A stretch of DNA of 64,000 nucleotides from an uncultured Anderseniella sp. GTDB taxonomy: Bacteria; Pseudomonadota; Alphaproteobacteria; Rhizobiales; Aestuariivirgaceae. The notes beneath the pieces were generated by a model. The model saw nothing but the letters and a program-made list of their open reading frames with translations. It searched no databases and was not told the origin of the DNA. The DNA lies in contig CANKYU010000002.1 in assembly GCA_947488295.1 (NCBI GenBank), forward strand, positions 868,001 through 932,000, given 5' to 3'. A program made the translations under genes and the position numbers. Positions 54,091-62,558 of this stretch are shown piece after piece. The stretch's first letter is position 1. Each line of letters begins with the position of its first letter.

Positions 54091-55116
54091 TCAGCCGGCA
54101 CGGCGAAACGAACTCGCGGCAGAAATGATAAACCGTTCCGCGAGCGGCCAGTTGATAAGCGGGTTTCTGCGTACCTGTGAATTGGCAATGCGCAGGCGTT
54201 CTGCAACCATCAGCAGCTGCGGCAGGCCGCACAATCTGAGCTGTGCGGTTATTGCATTGTGGCGTTTAAAAAATATGGGTGGTCGCCATTCCTTGACTAC
54301 CGCGTCCGGCCGCCGGCCACTTTCCATGGCGGCCGCCATCTCAACCAGCAAGGTACAATGATTGGTCAAGGCTATCAGCACCGAGGCCGGTTGCTGGCCT
54401 TGTTGCTGGAGCGTCATGACAGCCTGAACAGCAGCGTCCGGATTGCCGGAGAAAACGGCATCTATCAGGCCTTCCAAGGATGCCGCCTCATTGCCCGCAA
54501 TGATTTCGGTCACATCCGCAACTGACAATGAGCCGTCATCGCCGGCATAGCTGGCCAGTTTTACAAGTTCAGACTGCAAGAGTGCAGCATTTCCCCCAAC
54601 GGCATCGACCACAAATTCGATGGCATCGCGATCAATTGTGACCCCGAGCCCCGACATGAAGGATGCGGCAAACTCCAGCAGCTCACCGGTACTTTGATCG
54701 AAGCAGATTGTAATCGCGAGATCCGGAGAGGCCTCGAATTCCTTCCTCAGGGGGGAAGACTTTTTCAGATCTCCGGCTGTTACGAGCAACAGGCAGTCAG
54801 ACCATCCGACACTTATGGCCCCGATGCATGCCTTGTGAATTGAGCTGGATGCGGCATCGACCAGGATGAGCTTGTCCGCACCGAACATGGAGATTGACTG
54901 CAGTTCCTCCAGCAGCCGTCCGGTATCGGCGGCCAGGTCAGTGTCTGACAACCGTACAACCTCACCATCGGGATGTTTTTCGGTGAACCCCCTGACAGCC
55001 AGGTTCTTCAACCGGTTCAGCAGTTCCCAGTTGGGTCCGCATAGAAGCGCGCCCTTGTACTTGCTGGAGGAGGAACTGAAACTAGCCTCAAATCCCTGAG
55101 GCTTGATCACGGCCAT
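54091..55116 (-). CDS. holA: DNA polymerase III delta subunit
   Basis: HolA is the clamp-loader delta subunit that opens the beta clamp. 341 residues. MAVIKPQGFEASFSSSSSKY at the start; LLCGPNWELLNRLKNL, SISMFGADKLILVDAA and LVDAVFSG-like GLIDAVFSGNPDAAVQA are typical. The C-terminal helical collar (LRLCGLPQLLMVAERLR, NWPLAERFIISA) matches the family. It follows lptE directly (lptE stop at 55117) and leuS upstream, the usual leuS-lptE-holA order, and is convergent with parB. Confidence 0.93.
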   Translation of the reverse strand: MAVIKPQGFEASFSSSSSKYKGALLCGPNWELLNRLKNLAVRGFTEKHPDGEVVRLSDTDLAADTGRLLEELQSISMFGADKLILVDAASSSIHKACIGAISVGWSDCLLLVTAGDLKKSSPLRKEFEASPDLAITICFDQSTGELLEFAASFMSGLGVTIDRDAIEFVVDAVGGNAALLQSELVKLASYAGDDGSLSVADVTEIIAGNEAASLEGLIDAVFSGNPDAAVQAVMTLQQQGQQPASVLIALTNHCTLLVEMAAAMESGRRPDAVVKEWRPPIFFKRHNAITAQLRLCGLPQLLMVAERLRIANSQVRRNPLINWPLAERFIISAASSFRRAG

Positions 55117-55629
55117 CTAATTGGTTGCGAGAAAAGCCGCCAGGCGGGTCCGGACTTCCTGGCCAACCTGTTTGGCTGCCTGTTCTTCGGCGTTCACGCG
55201 TGCCTGAACATTTGCAAAAGATGCATCTAGCCTGTCGTATGGAACCCGGCTGAAGGCACGGCCGGAAAACACCACGTTCCGGGTAGCGGCATCCACCAAC
55301 TGGAATTTGGTCGTCAGGTTGTAAGCCAGTCTGCGATGAACCGTGTCCTGGGTGTCAATCAGTGTCTGCGCCGAACCCTTGGCCTGCAGGTTGAGATAAT
55401 AGCGATCCTGTGCCTGGGTGCCGACCGGCCTGGTGGAGCGCACGATTTCGTTGCGAACCAGCTGACCCACGCGCTCTGATTGCTGAGCCACGCTGACTTC
55501 AGCAAGTTTCTGCGATACCGAAGATCCGTCGTCATTGGTTGCGTAAAGCGGCTGATACCCGCAGGCGGACAAAGCCAGCAAGCCAACCAAAGCACACGAT
55601 CTAATTGCACGTTTCGCGAACATCATCAT
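55117..55629 (-). CDS. lptE: LPS-assembly lipoprotein LptE
   Basis: LptE is the outer-membrane lipoprotein that plugs the LptD barrel during lipopolysaccharide assembly. About 170 residues. The signal peptide [20 protein letters not shown] leads to a lipobox LSAC, with Cys near residue 23, then GYQPLY, the family hallmark. The rest ([52 protein letters not shown]) is typical. Three consecutive ATG codons give start options; I use the first at 55629, which overlaps the leuS stop as ATGA. Confidence 0.92.
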   Translation of the reverse strand: MMMFAKRAIRSCALVGLLALSACGYQPLYATNDDGSSVSQKLAEVSVAQQSERVGQLVRNEIVRSTRPVGTQAQDRYYLNLQAKGSAQTLIDTQDTVHRRLAYNLTTKFQLVDAATRNVVFSGRAFSRVPYDRLDASFANVQARVNAEEQAAKQVGQEVRTRLAAFLATN

Positions 55630-58235
55630 CCTGCAACTATATTCACCAATTTGTTCGGTACAACAATAACCTTGCGAACCGATAAACCGTCGAGACTTCG
55701 TACCACATTCTCGTGGCGAAGGCATGCCTCTTCTATAGCATCGCGCTCAACATCTTTTGCAAATTGCAGTTCGGCGCGTTTCTTGCCGTTAATCTGGACT
55801 ACATAGGTGACTTTGTCACTGGTGAGAAGGCTCTCATCGTGATCCGGCCATTGTGCATCACAGGCCAATCCGCCGCATCCCAGTGCCTGCCAGCACTCTT
55901 CGGCAAGGTGCGGCATCATGGGTGCAAACAACTGGACCAATGAAACTGCGGCTTCGCGCTGAGCCATCTTCAGCACTTCCGACGAATCGCCTGACGACAG
56001 CGAAGCCGCCAGTGCATTGACCAGTTCATAAACGCGGGCAATGGCGCGATTGAAGCGCAGGTTGGAAATATCATCACCGACGGATGCGATAGCCATGTGT
56101 GTGGCCTTGCGCAGTTCACGAACATTTTCCGCCGTGGCCTTGTGCAGTACGCTTGCGTCGATGGACGTGTTGTCGTCCGCCACCTGACCGACCAGGCGCC
56201 AGATCCGCTGCACAAACCGCCAGGCGCCGACAACACCGGCTTCGGTCCATTCGATGTCGCGTTCGGGCGGTGTGTCCGACAACATGAACCAGCGCGCGGT
56301 ATCAGCGCCGTATTGTTCGATGATGTCGTCTGGATCGATGACGTTTCTTTTCGACTTGGACATTTTCTCTGCAGGCCCAAGCGTAATGCTTTCACCGGAC
56401 ACCGTATCGATCAGCCGGTCACCATCCCTGGCAACTTGTGTCGGCACCACCCATTCACCTGATTCCGAGCGATAGGTTTCATGGATCACCATGCCCTGGG
56501 TGAACAGCGACTTGAACGGCTCGTCGAAATCAAGGTGGCCGACTTTGCGCATGGCGCGAACGAAGAAGCGCGAATACAAAAGGTGCAGAATGGCGTGTTC
56601 AATGCCGCCGATATACTGGTCCACCGGCATCCAGTAGCTGGCGGCATCGGTGTCCACCGGCTGATCTGAATTGGGCGAACAGAAGCGGGCAAAGTACCAG
56701 GACGAATCAATGAAGGTGTCGAAAGTGTCGGTTTCGCGACGTGCCGGCGCACTGCATTTCGGACACGAAACAGATTTCCATGTTTCATGACGCTCAAGAG
56801 GGTTGCCGGGTTTGTCGAAGGTGATGTCTTCCGGCAACTCGACGGGAAGATCCTCAAGGGGTACTTCGACCACGCCGCAGTTGTCGCAATGGATAAACGG
56901 TATCGGACAACCCCAATAGCGCTGCCGCGACACGCCCCAGTCGCGCAGCCGGTAATTGGTCTTGCGCTCGCCAATGCCGGCATCGGCCATTCGCCTGGCG
57001 ACTTCGGCCTTGGCGTCTTCGACCGACATACCATCGAGAAACTGCGAGTTGATCATGTGGACGACAGAGGTGTCCTTTTCCAGCAATGCTTCGGTGCCGA
57101 TTTCAATCGATGCAACGTCGGTACCTTTCGGCGCGACCACCGGGATCACGTCAAGATCATACTTGCGGGCAAAGTCCAGGTCGCGCTGGTCGTGGGCAGG
57201 GCATCCGAACACTGCGCCTTCGCCGTAGCCGATCAGTACGAAATTGGCGGCATAGACCGGCAGGCGCTTTTCTGCGTCAAACGGATGACGCGCATAGATA
57301 CCCAGCGGCACGCCCTTCTTCTCGGCGCGCTCGATTGCTTCCTCACTGGTGCCGAGCGCGGCACATTCCTTCTGGAACGCCGTGATCATGTTGGACCCGG
57401 CAGCGGCTTTCCGGGTCAGGGCATGGTCAGCCGAGATGGCGCAGAAGCTGGCGCCGAATATGGTGTCGTGCCGGGTGGTGTAGACGGTCAGCTTGTCTTC
57501 AAGCTCATTACCGGCCTCATCCTCGAGCACAAACGAAAACCGCAGGCCTTCCGACTTGCCGATCCAGTTGCGCTGCATCAACCGAACCTTCTCCGGCCAG
57601 TCGGTCAGGGTGTCCAGGGCAGACAGCAACTCCTCCGACATATCGGAGATCTTCAGGAACCACTGTGCAAGCTCGCGTTTTTCAACTTCAGCGCCCGAGC
57701 GCCAGCCGCGGCCGTCAATGACCTGTTCATTGGCCAGCACCGTCTGGTCAACCGGATCCCAGTTCACTACCGAGACCTTGCGTTCGACCAGTCCGGCCTT
57801 GTGGAACTCGATGAACATGCGCTGCTCATGGCCATAGTATTCCGGATCACAGGTGGCGAATTCACGGGTCCAGTCAATGGCAAGGCCCATGGACTTGAGC
57901 TGTCCGCGCATGGTGGCGATGTTTTCATAGGTCCATGATTTGGGGTGGACCTTGCGCTCGATGGCGGCGTTTTCAGCCGGCATGCCAAAGGCATCCCATC
58001 CCATCGGATGCAGGACATTGTATCCGCACGCCTTGCGGAAACGGGCGATCACATCGCCCATGGTGTAGTTTCGAACGTGCCCCATGTGGATGCGGCCGGA
58101 CGGATAGGGAAACATCTCAAGCACATAGTATTTCGGCTTGTCGGATGTATTGCTGGCCAGAAAGCTGCCGGCATCTGTCCAGGTTTTCTGCCACTTGGCT
58201 TCTACACCGCGGGGATTGTATCGCTCGCTCGACAT
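55626..58235 (-). CDS. leuS: Leucyl-tRNA synthetase
   Basis: Charges tRNA-Leu. 869 residues. Catalytic HIGH variant [17 protein letters not shown], Leu-specific [11 protein letters not shown], the large editing insertion ([47 protein letters not shown]), the zinc/LS region ([27 protein letters not shown]) and [15 protein letters not shown]. The start [19 protein letters not shown] at ATG 58235 fits; a start at 58310 adds 25 residues without family support. It is divergent from the YggS-like gene and leads the leuS-lptE-holA run. Confidence 0.98.
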   Translation of the reverse strand: MSSERYNPRGVEAKWQKTWTDAGSFLASNTSDKPKYYVLEMFPYPSGRIHMGHVRNYTMGDVIARFRKACGYNVLHPMGWDAFGMPAENAAIERKVHPKSWTYENIATMRGQLKSMGLAIDWTREFATCDPEYYGHEQRMFIEFHKAGLVERKVSVVNWDPVDQTVLANEQVIDGRGWRSGAEVEKRELAQWFLKISDMSEELLSALDTLTDWPEKVRLMQRNWIGKSEGLRFSFVLEDEAGNELEDKLTVYTTRHDTIFGASFCAISADHALTRKAAAGSNMITAFQKECAALGTSEEAIERAEKKGVPLGIYARHPFDAEKRLPVYAANFVLIGYGEGAVFGCPAHDQRDLDFARKYDLDVIPVVAPKGTDVASIEIGTEALLEKDTSVVHMINSQFLDGMSVEDAKAEVARRMADAGIGERKTNYRLRDWGVSRQRYWGCPIPFIHCDNCGVVEVPLEDLPVELPEDITFDKPGNPLERHETWKSVSCPKCSAPARRETDTFDTFIDSSWYFARFCSPNSDQPVDTDAASYWMPVDQYIGGIEHAILHLLYSRFFVRAMRKVGHLDFDEPFKSLFTQGMVIHETYRSESGEWVVPTQVARDGDRLIDTVSGESITLGPAEKMSKSKRNVIDPDDIIEQYGADTARWFMLSDTPPERDIEWTEAGVVGAWRFVQRIWRLVGQVADDNTSIDASVLHKATAENVRELRKATHMAIASVGDDISNLRFNRAIARVYELVNALAASLSSGDSSEVLKMAQREAAVSLVQLFAPMMPHLAEECWQALGCGGLACDAQWPDHDESLLTSDKVTYVVQINGKKRAELQFAKDVERDAIEEACLRHENVVRSLDGLSVRKVIVVPNKLVNIVAG

Positions 58236-58329
58236 TTCTTGTGGTATGCCTGTTCGTTGATCCTGATTTGTGTTGGCAAGTGCAGTATCAGGAAGCAACC
58301 TGACGGGCAAGCAAGACGGTCATATAAAG

Positions 58330-59007
58330 ATGAATACGACAACCCAGCGCTACAATGACGTGATGGCCCGAATAGACAGGGCGGCCGCGAAATCCGGGCG
58401 CGCGGCAACCGATATCACGCTGGTGGCGGTGTCCAAGACATTCGCTGCCGAGGACATCGAGCCTGTGCTCGAGCTTGGCCATCGCGTGTTCGGCGAAAAC
58501 CGGGTGCAGGAATCCCAGGGCAAATGGCCGGCACTGAAACAGGCCCATGCCGATACCAGCCTGCACCTGATCGGACCGCTGCAGACAAACAAGGCACGCG
58601 AGGCCGTGGCCCTGTTTGACGCCATCGAAACCCTCGACCGGGAAAAACTGGCACGGACACTGGCTAAGGAAGTCCAGTCTGCCGGCAACAGCCCGGAACT
58701 GTTTATTCAGGTGAACACCGGGAACGAACCGCAAAAGGCGGGCATGCTGCCGGACGAGGCGGATGCATTCCTGAAACTGTGTCTCGGGACCTATGACTTG
58801 GCCGTTACCGGCGTGATGTGTATTCCGCCGTTTGACGAAGACCCTGTCCCTCACTTCACCTTGCTGGCCGATATCGCCAAACGTAATGGTCTGGCCAAGC
58901 TCAGCATGGGGATGAGCGGCGATTTTGAAACCGCGATCGAGCTGGGTGCCACCCATGTGCGCGTCGGCAGCGCGATCTTCGGCAGCAGGACGCAAGTTGG
59001 CGGCTAG
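58330..59007 (+). CDS. YggS/PROSC-family PLP-binding protein
   Basis: About 225 residues of the pyridoxal-phosphate-homeostasis family (YggS, human PLPBP). DITLVAVSKTFAAEDIEPVLELGHRVFGENRVQE contains the PLP-linked Lys and the ENRVQE signature; LHLIGPLQTNKAREAV and LSMGMSGDFETAIELGATHVRVGSAIFG are diagnostic. Residues 1-11 (MNTTTQRYNDV) start at ATG 58330; an in-frame start at 58270 is upstream. It has no catalytic reaction but affects PLP and amino-acid balance. It is convergent with the L,D-transpeptidase gene. Confidence 0.93.
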   Translation: MNTTTQRYNDVMARIDRAAAKSGRAATDITLVAVSKTFAAEDIEPVLELGHRVFGENRVQESQGKWPALKQAHADTSLHLIGPLQTNKAREAVALFDAIETLDREKLARTLAKEVQSAGNSPELFIQVNTGNEPQKAGMLPDEADAFLKLCLGTYDLAVTGVMCIPPFDEDPVPHFTLLADIAKRNGLAKLSMGMSGDFETAIELGATHVRVGSAIFGSRTQVGG

Positions 59008-59010
59008 TTT

Positions 59011-59538
59011 CTACCGGATGTGCAGAATCGTTTCAGGGCCGGAACGTGCCAGCACCTGACGCAGGTGATTCTGCTGCAGAGCAATGCAACCCTGTGTCGG
59101 GGTTCCGCCGGGCGCGCGCAGGTGCATGAAAATGGCGCTGCCCATTCCCGGAACAGGCGGTGTATCGTTGTGGCCAAGCACCACAACCAGATCATACAGA
59201 TGGTCGTCGCGCCACAGTCTTTCATGGCTGTCAGGGCAGGGCAGTCGAACCGGCCTGTTATAGTGGCGCGATGCGGGATCATCACACCAGCCTGCATCGT
59301 GACGAATCGGCTCGACCGGTAATCCGGTGATCGGGCGGACAATGCGGTCAGGCCTGTACATGACATATCGCAGCGGCCAGCGCCCCGCCGGTGTCGCGCC
59401 ATCGCCTTCGGACTTGCTGTAGGTGATGCCGGCCGGTCCGATACTGCAGGAAAATGCCATTCCACCCATGGTCAAGGCGGCCAAATGACCATTCGCGGCT
59501 ATATGCCTGATCGCGATATCCTGATCAAAAGTTCCCAT
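59011..59538 (-). CDS. L,D-transpeptidase family (YkuD-domain) protein
   Basis: About 175 residues. The YkuD domain is recognised by the C-terminal signature HLRAPGGTPTQGCIALQQNHL (HxxG...S/TxGC, catalytic Cys) and by YSKSEGDGATPAGRWPLRYVMYRP earlier. These enzymes form 3-3 peptidoglycan cross-links or attach proteins. No signal peptide is visible, which is common in the short alphaproteobacterial branch, so export is unclear. ATG 59538 (MGTFDQDIAIRHIA) is used; the frame is open to 59568. It is divergent from the response regulator and convergent with the YggS-like gene. Confidence 0.85.
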   Translation of the reverse strand: MGTFDQDIAIRHIAANGHLAALTMGGMAFSCSIGPAGITYSKSEGDGATPAGRWPLRYVMYRPDRIVRPITGLPVEPIRHDAGWCDDPASRHYNRPVRLPCPDSHERLWRDDHLYDLVVVLGHNDTPPVPGMGSAIFMHLRAPGGTPTQGCIALQQNHLRQVLARSGPETILHIR

Positions 59539-59624
59539 GCGTGATCTCTGTTGCCCTTTGCAAAGCACACGGCATCAAACTAAAGTCATTTGCAATTGAT
59601 ATTTCCATCAGGACTACATGACAA

Positions 59625-60311
59625 ATGAGTACCAAAAAGAAAATTCTTGTCGTCGATGACGATGATGCCCTGCGCGAAACCATAGCCGAGCAGTTCTCGC
59701 TGCACGACGATTTTTCAGTGACGGCTGTAAATGGCGGGCTGCCTGCAGTCAATCATTTGAAATCCGAACTGGCTGACCTGGTCATACTGGATGTGAACAT
59801 GCCGGACCTTGACGGGCGCGAAGCCTGCAAGATCATGCGCAAGAACGGATATCGCGGACCGGTCATCATGCTGACCGCGGAAAGTTCCGATGCCGATACA
59901 ATTCTCGGCCTCGATGCCGGCGCCAATGATTATGTGATCAAACCGTTCAAATTTGCGGTTCTGCTGGCCCGCATCCGCTCGCAGCTTCGTCAGCACGAGC
60001 AGAGCGAAGATGCGGTCTTCAAGATCGGACCGTATACGTTCAAGCCGAGCGCAAAACTTCTGATGCAGGATGACAACAAGAAGATCCGGTTGACCGAGAA
60101 GGAAACCTCGATCCTGAAGTTCCTGTACCGCGCCGGAGACCAGGTCATCGGCCGTGATGTGCTGCTGCACGAAGTCTGGGGATACAATGCCGGTGTGACG
60201 ACACACACGCTGGAAACGCATATCTACCGGTTGCGCCAGAAGATCGAGGCAGACCCTTCACATGCGCAATTGCTGGTGACGGAAGCCGGCGGGTACAAGC
60301 TGGTCCCTTAG
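59625..60311 (+). CDS. OmpR/PhoB-family response regulator
   Basis: 228 residues. Receiver: KKKILVVDDDDALRETIAEQF (acidic pocket), phosphoacceptor Asp56 in LVILDVNMPDLDG, Thr84 in MLTAE and Lys106 in NDYVIKPF. The C-terminal winged helix has LTEKETSILKFLYRAGDQVIGRDVLLHEVWGYNAGVTTHTLETHIYRLRQKIE and ends in GYKLVP. No histidine kinase is encoded next to it, so it is an orphan here. It is followed after 154 bases by a cyclic-nucleotide-binding protein gene. Targets are unknown. Confidence 0.93.
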   Translation: MSTKKKILVVDDDDALRETIAEQFSLHDDFSVTAVNGGLPAVNHLKSELADLVILDVNMPDLDGREACKIMRKNGYRGPVIMLTAESSDADTILGLDAGANDYVIKPFKFAVLLARIRSQLRQHEQSEDAVFKIGPYTFKPSAKLLMQDDNKKIRLTEKETSILKFLYRAGDQVIGRDVLLHEVWGYNAGVTTHTLETHIYRLRQKIEADPSHAQLLVTEAGGYKLVP

Positions 60312-60341
60312 GCTTTCGACGCTAAGTACACGGATTTTCAC

Positions 60342-60361
60342 ATGGGTTCATATTGACCCAT
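60342..60361. promoter_or_regulatory. Dyad ATGGGTTCATATTGACCCAT upstream of CNB gene
   Basis: An imperfect 20-base palindrome with outer arms ATGGGT/ACCCAT, 30 bases after the response-regulator stop. Possible operator for the following gene. Confidence 0.4.
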
Positions 60362-60398
60362 TAAGTTGCTATACCACCTTGTAAGCGACCAGGTGTTC

Positions 60399-60425
60399 GC
60401 TTTCCGGTTGCAGCAACCGGAAAGC
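60399..60425 (+). terminator. Strong hairpin between response-regulator and CNB genes
   Basis: GCTTTCCGGTTG-cag-CAACCGGAAAGC, a perfect 12-base stem with a 3-base loop. It lacks a T run after it, so a terminator is possible but not classical; it could instead be a leader structure of the downstream gene, whose ATG is at 60466. Confidence 0.45.
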
Positions 60426-60465
60426 AGCCTGATCCCAGTGGGACCAATGACCGACAGGCTGATTA

Positions 60466-60948
60466 ATGGGTGTTCGCTCCGCAGTTGATCTGTTGAAACA
60501 GCTGCCGTTGTTTGCAGCTGTCGATGAAGCACATCTGCAGACACTGGTGTTTTCCTCGGACGAACTGATCGTACCGCCGGGCCGCACGGTGTTCGAAGCG
60601 GGCGACCCGTCAACCAATGCGCTGATTATCAAACAGGGCGACGGGGTTGTCATTGACCCCGAGACCGGCGGGGTACTGGCGCTGGCGGGACCCGGCGCGA
60701 TGTTTGGCGAGCAGTCGCTGATTGCCGGCATACCACGCCAGGTGACCCTGAACGCAAAAACCGAAATTGAAGCCATTGTGATTGAACAAGCGGTATTCCT
60801 GAGACTGTGTTCGGAGTTTCCGGAAGTCGGCATGCAGGTGCTCGATGTGCTCAACCGTCAGCTTGAAGTTTGCTCCAGCGAGTTGAGCGAAGTGCAGTCG
60901 CAATTCGAGCTTTCGCCGCTGGAAGACCTGCTTCGCGAAGAAGAATGA
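60466..60948 (+). CDS. Cyclic nucleotide-binding domain protein
   Basis: 160 residues, largely one CNB (CAP-like) domain: LLKQLPLFAAVDEAHLQTLVFSSDELIVPPGRTVFEAGDPSTNALIIKQG and GPGAMFGEQSLIAGIPRQVTLNAKTEIEAIVIEQAVFLRL. No HTH domain follows; the protein ends with a helical, acidic stretch (VLNRQLEVCSSELSEVQSQF, then LEDLLREEE). The region matching the phosphate-binding cassette (FGEQSLIAGIPRQ) has R, so nucleotide binding is possible. It may act with the upstream response regulator or be a stand-alone signalling protein. Confidence 0.82.
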   Translation: MGVRSAVDLLKQLPLFAAVDEAHLQTLVFSSDELIVPPGRTVFEAGDPSTNALIIKQGDGVVIDPETGGVLALAGPGAMFGEQSLIAGIPRQVTLNAKTEIEAIVIEQAVFLRLCSEFPEVGMQVLDVLNRQLEVCSSELSEVQSQFELSPLEDLLREEE

Positions 60949-60966
60949 TGTGTGTGCATCTGCCTG

Positions 60967-61761
60967 TCAGGCGATGTCCACCAGAACCGGTACGTGATCG
61001 GACGGGCGTTCCCAGCCGCGCACGTCCTTGAGGACAGAGGCATTGCTGCATTTTCCGGCGAGGCCTTCAGATACCCAGATGTGGTCAAGCCGCCGGCCGC
61101 GGTCCGATGCTTGCCAGTCACGCGAGCGGTAACTCCACCATGAATAGATCTTGCTTGGCTCAGGCATCTCGGCGCGGATCGGATCATGCAGATTGCAGCT
61201 GCTCTGAATGTCCAGCAGCCGCTCGGTTTCCTGAGGCGTGTGTGACACGATCTTGAGTAACTGCTTGTGCGACCAGACATCGCTCTCAAGCGGTGCGACA
61301 TTGAAATCACCGGTAAACACGTGATCGCCATTGCCATTTGAGATGTGGGTGGCTGTCCAGCTTTTCATTTCGTCGAGGAAAGCCAGCTTGTGGCTGAACT
61401 TCGGATTGGTGTCCGGGTTCGGCTCATCGCCGCCGGCGGGAATGTAAAGGCTGTGAACGGTCAGGTTGCTGTCTGCCAGGCGAATGCTGACATGCCTGCC
61501 GTCGTTTTGTCCGCAGAACGAATGAATGTCCATCTGATCGAACGGGACACGGGAAATAATCGCAACACCGTGGTGGCCAGACAATCCGTTCTCGGCAATA
61601 TACTCATAGCCAAGCGGTGCAAATTCGGATGTTGGAAACTGGCCCGGCGGGCACTTGGTTTCCTGCAGGCAGACAATGTCGGGCTTATGTTCTTCGAGCA
61701 GACGATTGATAAGGCCGGCCCGCAACCGCACCGAGTTGATATTCCAGGTGGCAATTCTCAA
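60967..61761 (-). CDS. xthA: Exodeoxyribonuclease III
   Basis: AP endonuclease/3'-5' exonuclease for abasic and 3'-blocked DNA. 264 residues. RIATWNINSVRLR (Asn), CLQETKC (Glu), YSWWSYRSRDW, VFTGDFNVAP (Asp, Asn) and the C-terminal SDHVPVLVDI with its catalytic Asp-His match the family. It is followed downstream by the CNB gene on the other strand and lies 20 bases from the lolA-like gene upstream; xthA-lolA-ftsK is a common alphaproteobacterial order. Confidence 0.96.
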   Translation of the reverse strand: MRIATWNINSVRLRAGLINRLLEEHKPDIVCLQETKCPPGQFPTSEFAPLGYEYIAENGLSGHHGVAIISRVPFDQMDIHSFCGQNDGRHVSIRLADSNLTVHSLYIPAGGDEPNPDTNPKFSHKLAFLDEMKSWTATHISNGNGDHVFTGDFNVAPLESDVWSHKQLLKIVSHTPQETERLLDIQSSCNLHDPIRAEMPEPSKIYSWWSYRSRDWQASDRGRRLDHIWVSEGLAGKCSNASVLKDVRGWERPSDHVPVLVDIA

Positions 61762-61781
61762 GACTGATCCGATCTGGTGAG

Positions 61782-62444
61782 TTAACGGTCGGAGCCAGTC
61801 TTGCGCTCCTTGCTGCGTTTGACCACAAAAAGTTTCGGATCCGGCTCAACTTCCTTGTCGACATTGGACAACTGGACCGTGGTGCGCTGGCCCTTGCCGT
61901 CAAGGATGATCCATTGCACCAGATCATTGGCCTCGCGGTCGAACACCATTGTCAGCTGACCGGCAACAAGCTGGTCTTTTTCTTCCATGGTGACGGCAAC
62001 GAGATTGTCCTGGGATTCGACTTTCAGGATTATGGCCTGTTCAAACAGGTTGACCTCGCCGGCCAATACAAGCTTGAGCGGTGTCGCCGACAGCGGGTAC
62101 TGGTCATCCTTTTTACGCTTGGTGTTTTTTACCGTGACCCAGCGACCGTCCGAAACGACCAGAAGCGGGCTGGGCGGTGCATATTCAAACCGCATCTTGC
62201 CGGGCTTCGAAATATAGAACACACCGTTGGCAATCTGTCCGCGCGGGCTGGTCTGTGTGAATTCACCCTTCATGTTCACAATTTCGTTCAGGTAGGTATT
62301 GAGGTGAGACACCGCCTCATTTTCTTCCTGAGACAGTTGTGCAGCAGCCTGCGCCGTGACCGGACCGCCAGGCATCATGGTCACCACCGGGGCCAACAGG
62401 CAAAGACCCATGACAAAAGCAAGGCGTGCGGATTTCTTAGTCAA
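61782..62444 (-). CDS. lolA: LolA-like outer-membrane lipoprotein carrier
   Basis: 220 residues. Signal peptide (KKSARLAFVMGLCLLAPVVT) ending near AQAAAQ. The core (LNTYLNEIVNMKGEFTQTSP, GVFYISKPGKMRFEYAPPSPLLVVSDGRWVTVKNTKRKKDDQYPLSATPLKLVL) is the LolA family pattern. LolA carries lipoproteins across the periplasm from LolCDE to LolB. No LolB is in the window. The C-terminus is basic (VVKRSKERKTGSDR). It lies between ftsK and xthA on the same strand. Confidence 0.88.
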   Translation of the reverse strand: MTKKSARLAFVMGLCLLAPVVTMMPGGPVTAQAAAQLSQEENEAVSHLNTYLNEIVNMKGEFTQTSPRGQIANGVFYISKPGKMRFEYAPPSPLLVVSDGRWVTVKNTKRKKDDQYPLSATPLKLVLAGEVNLFEQAIILKVESQDNLVAVTMEEKDQLVAGQLTMVFDREANDLVQWIILDGKGQRTTVQLSNVDKEVEPDPKLFVVKRSKERKTGSDR

Positions 62445-62558
62445 CGGTTATCCTCCAGTGGATTCGGCAACAGTTTGCCGGAACAGATATTTCTTCATCT
62501 GCGTGTAACACGGCGACAATGGGGCGGCAAAGATAAGATTTACGTGTTCCAGGCTTGA

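Noticed and set aside
56787..57938. Open plus-strand frame of 383 codons opposite leuS
   Set aside because: Shadow of leuS with no domain and no ribosome binding site.
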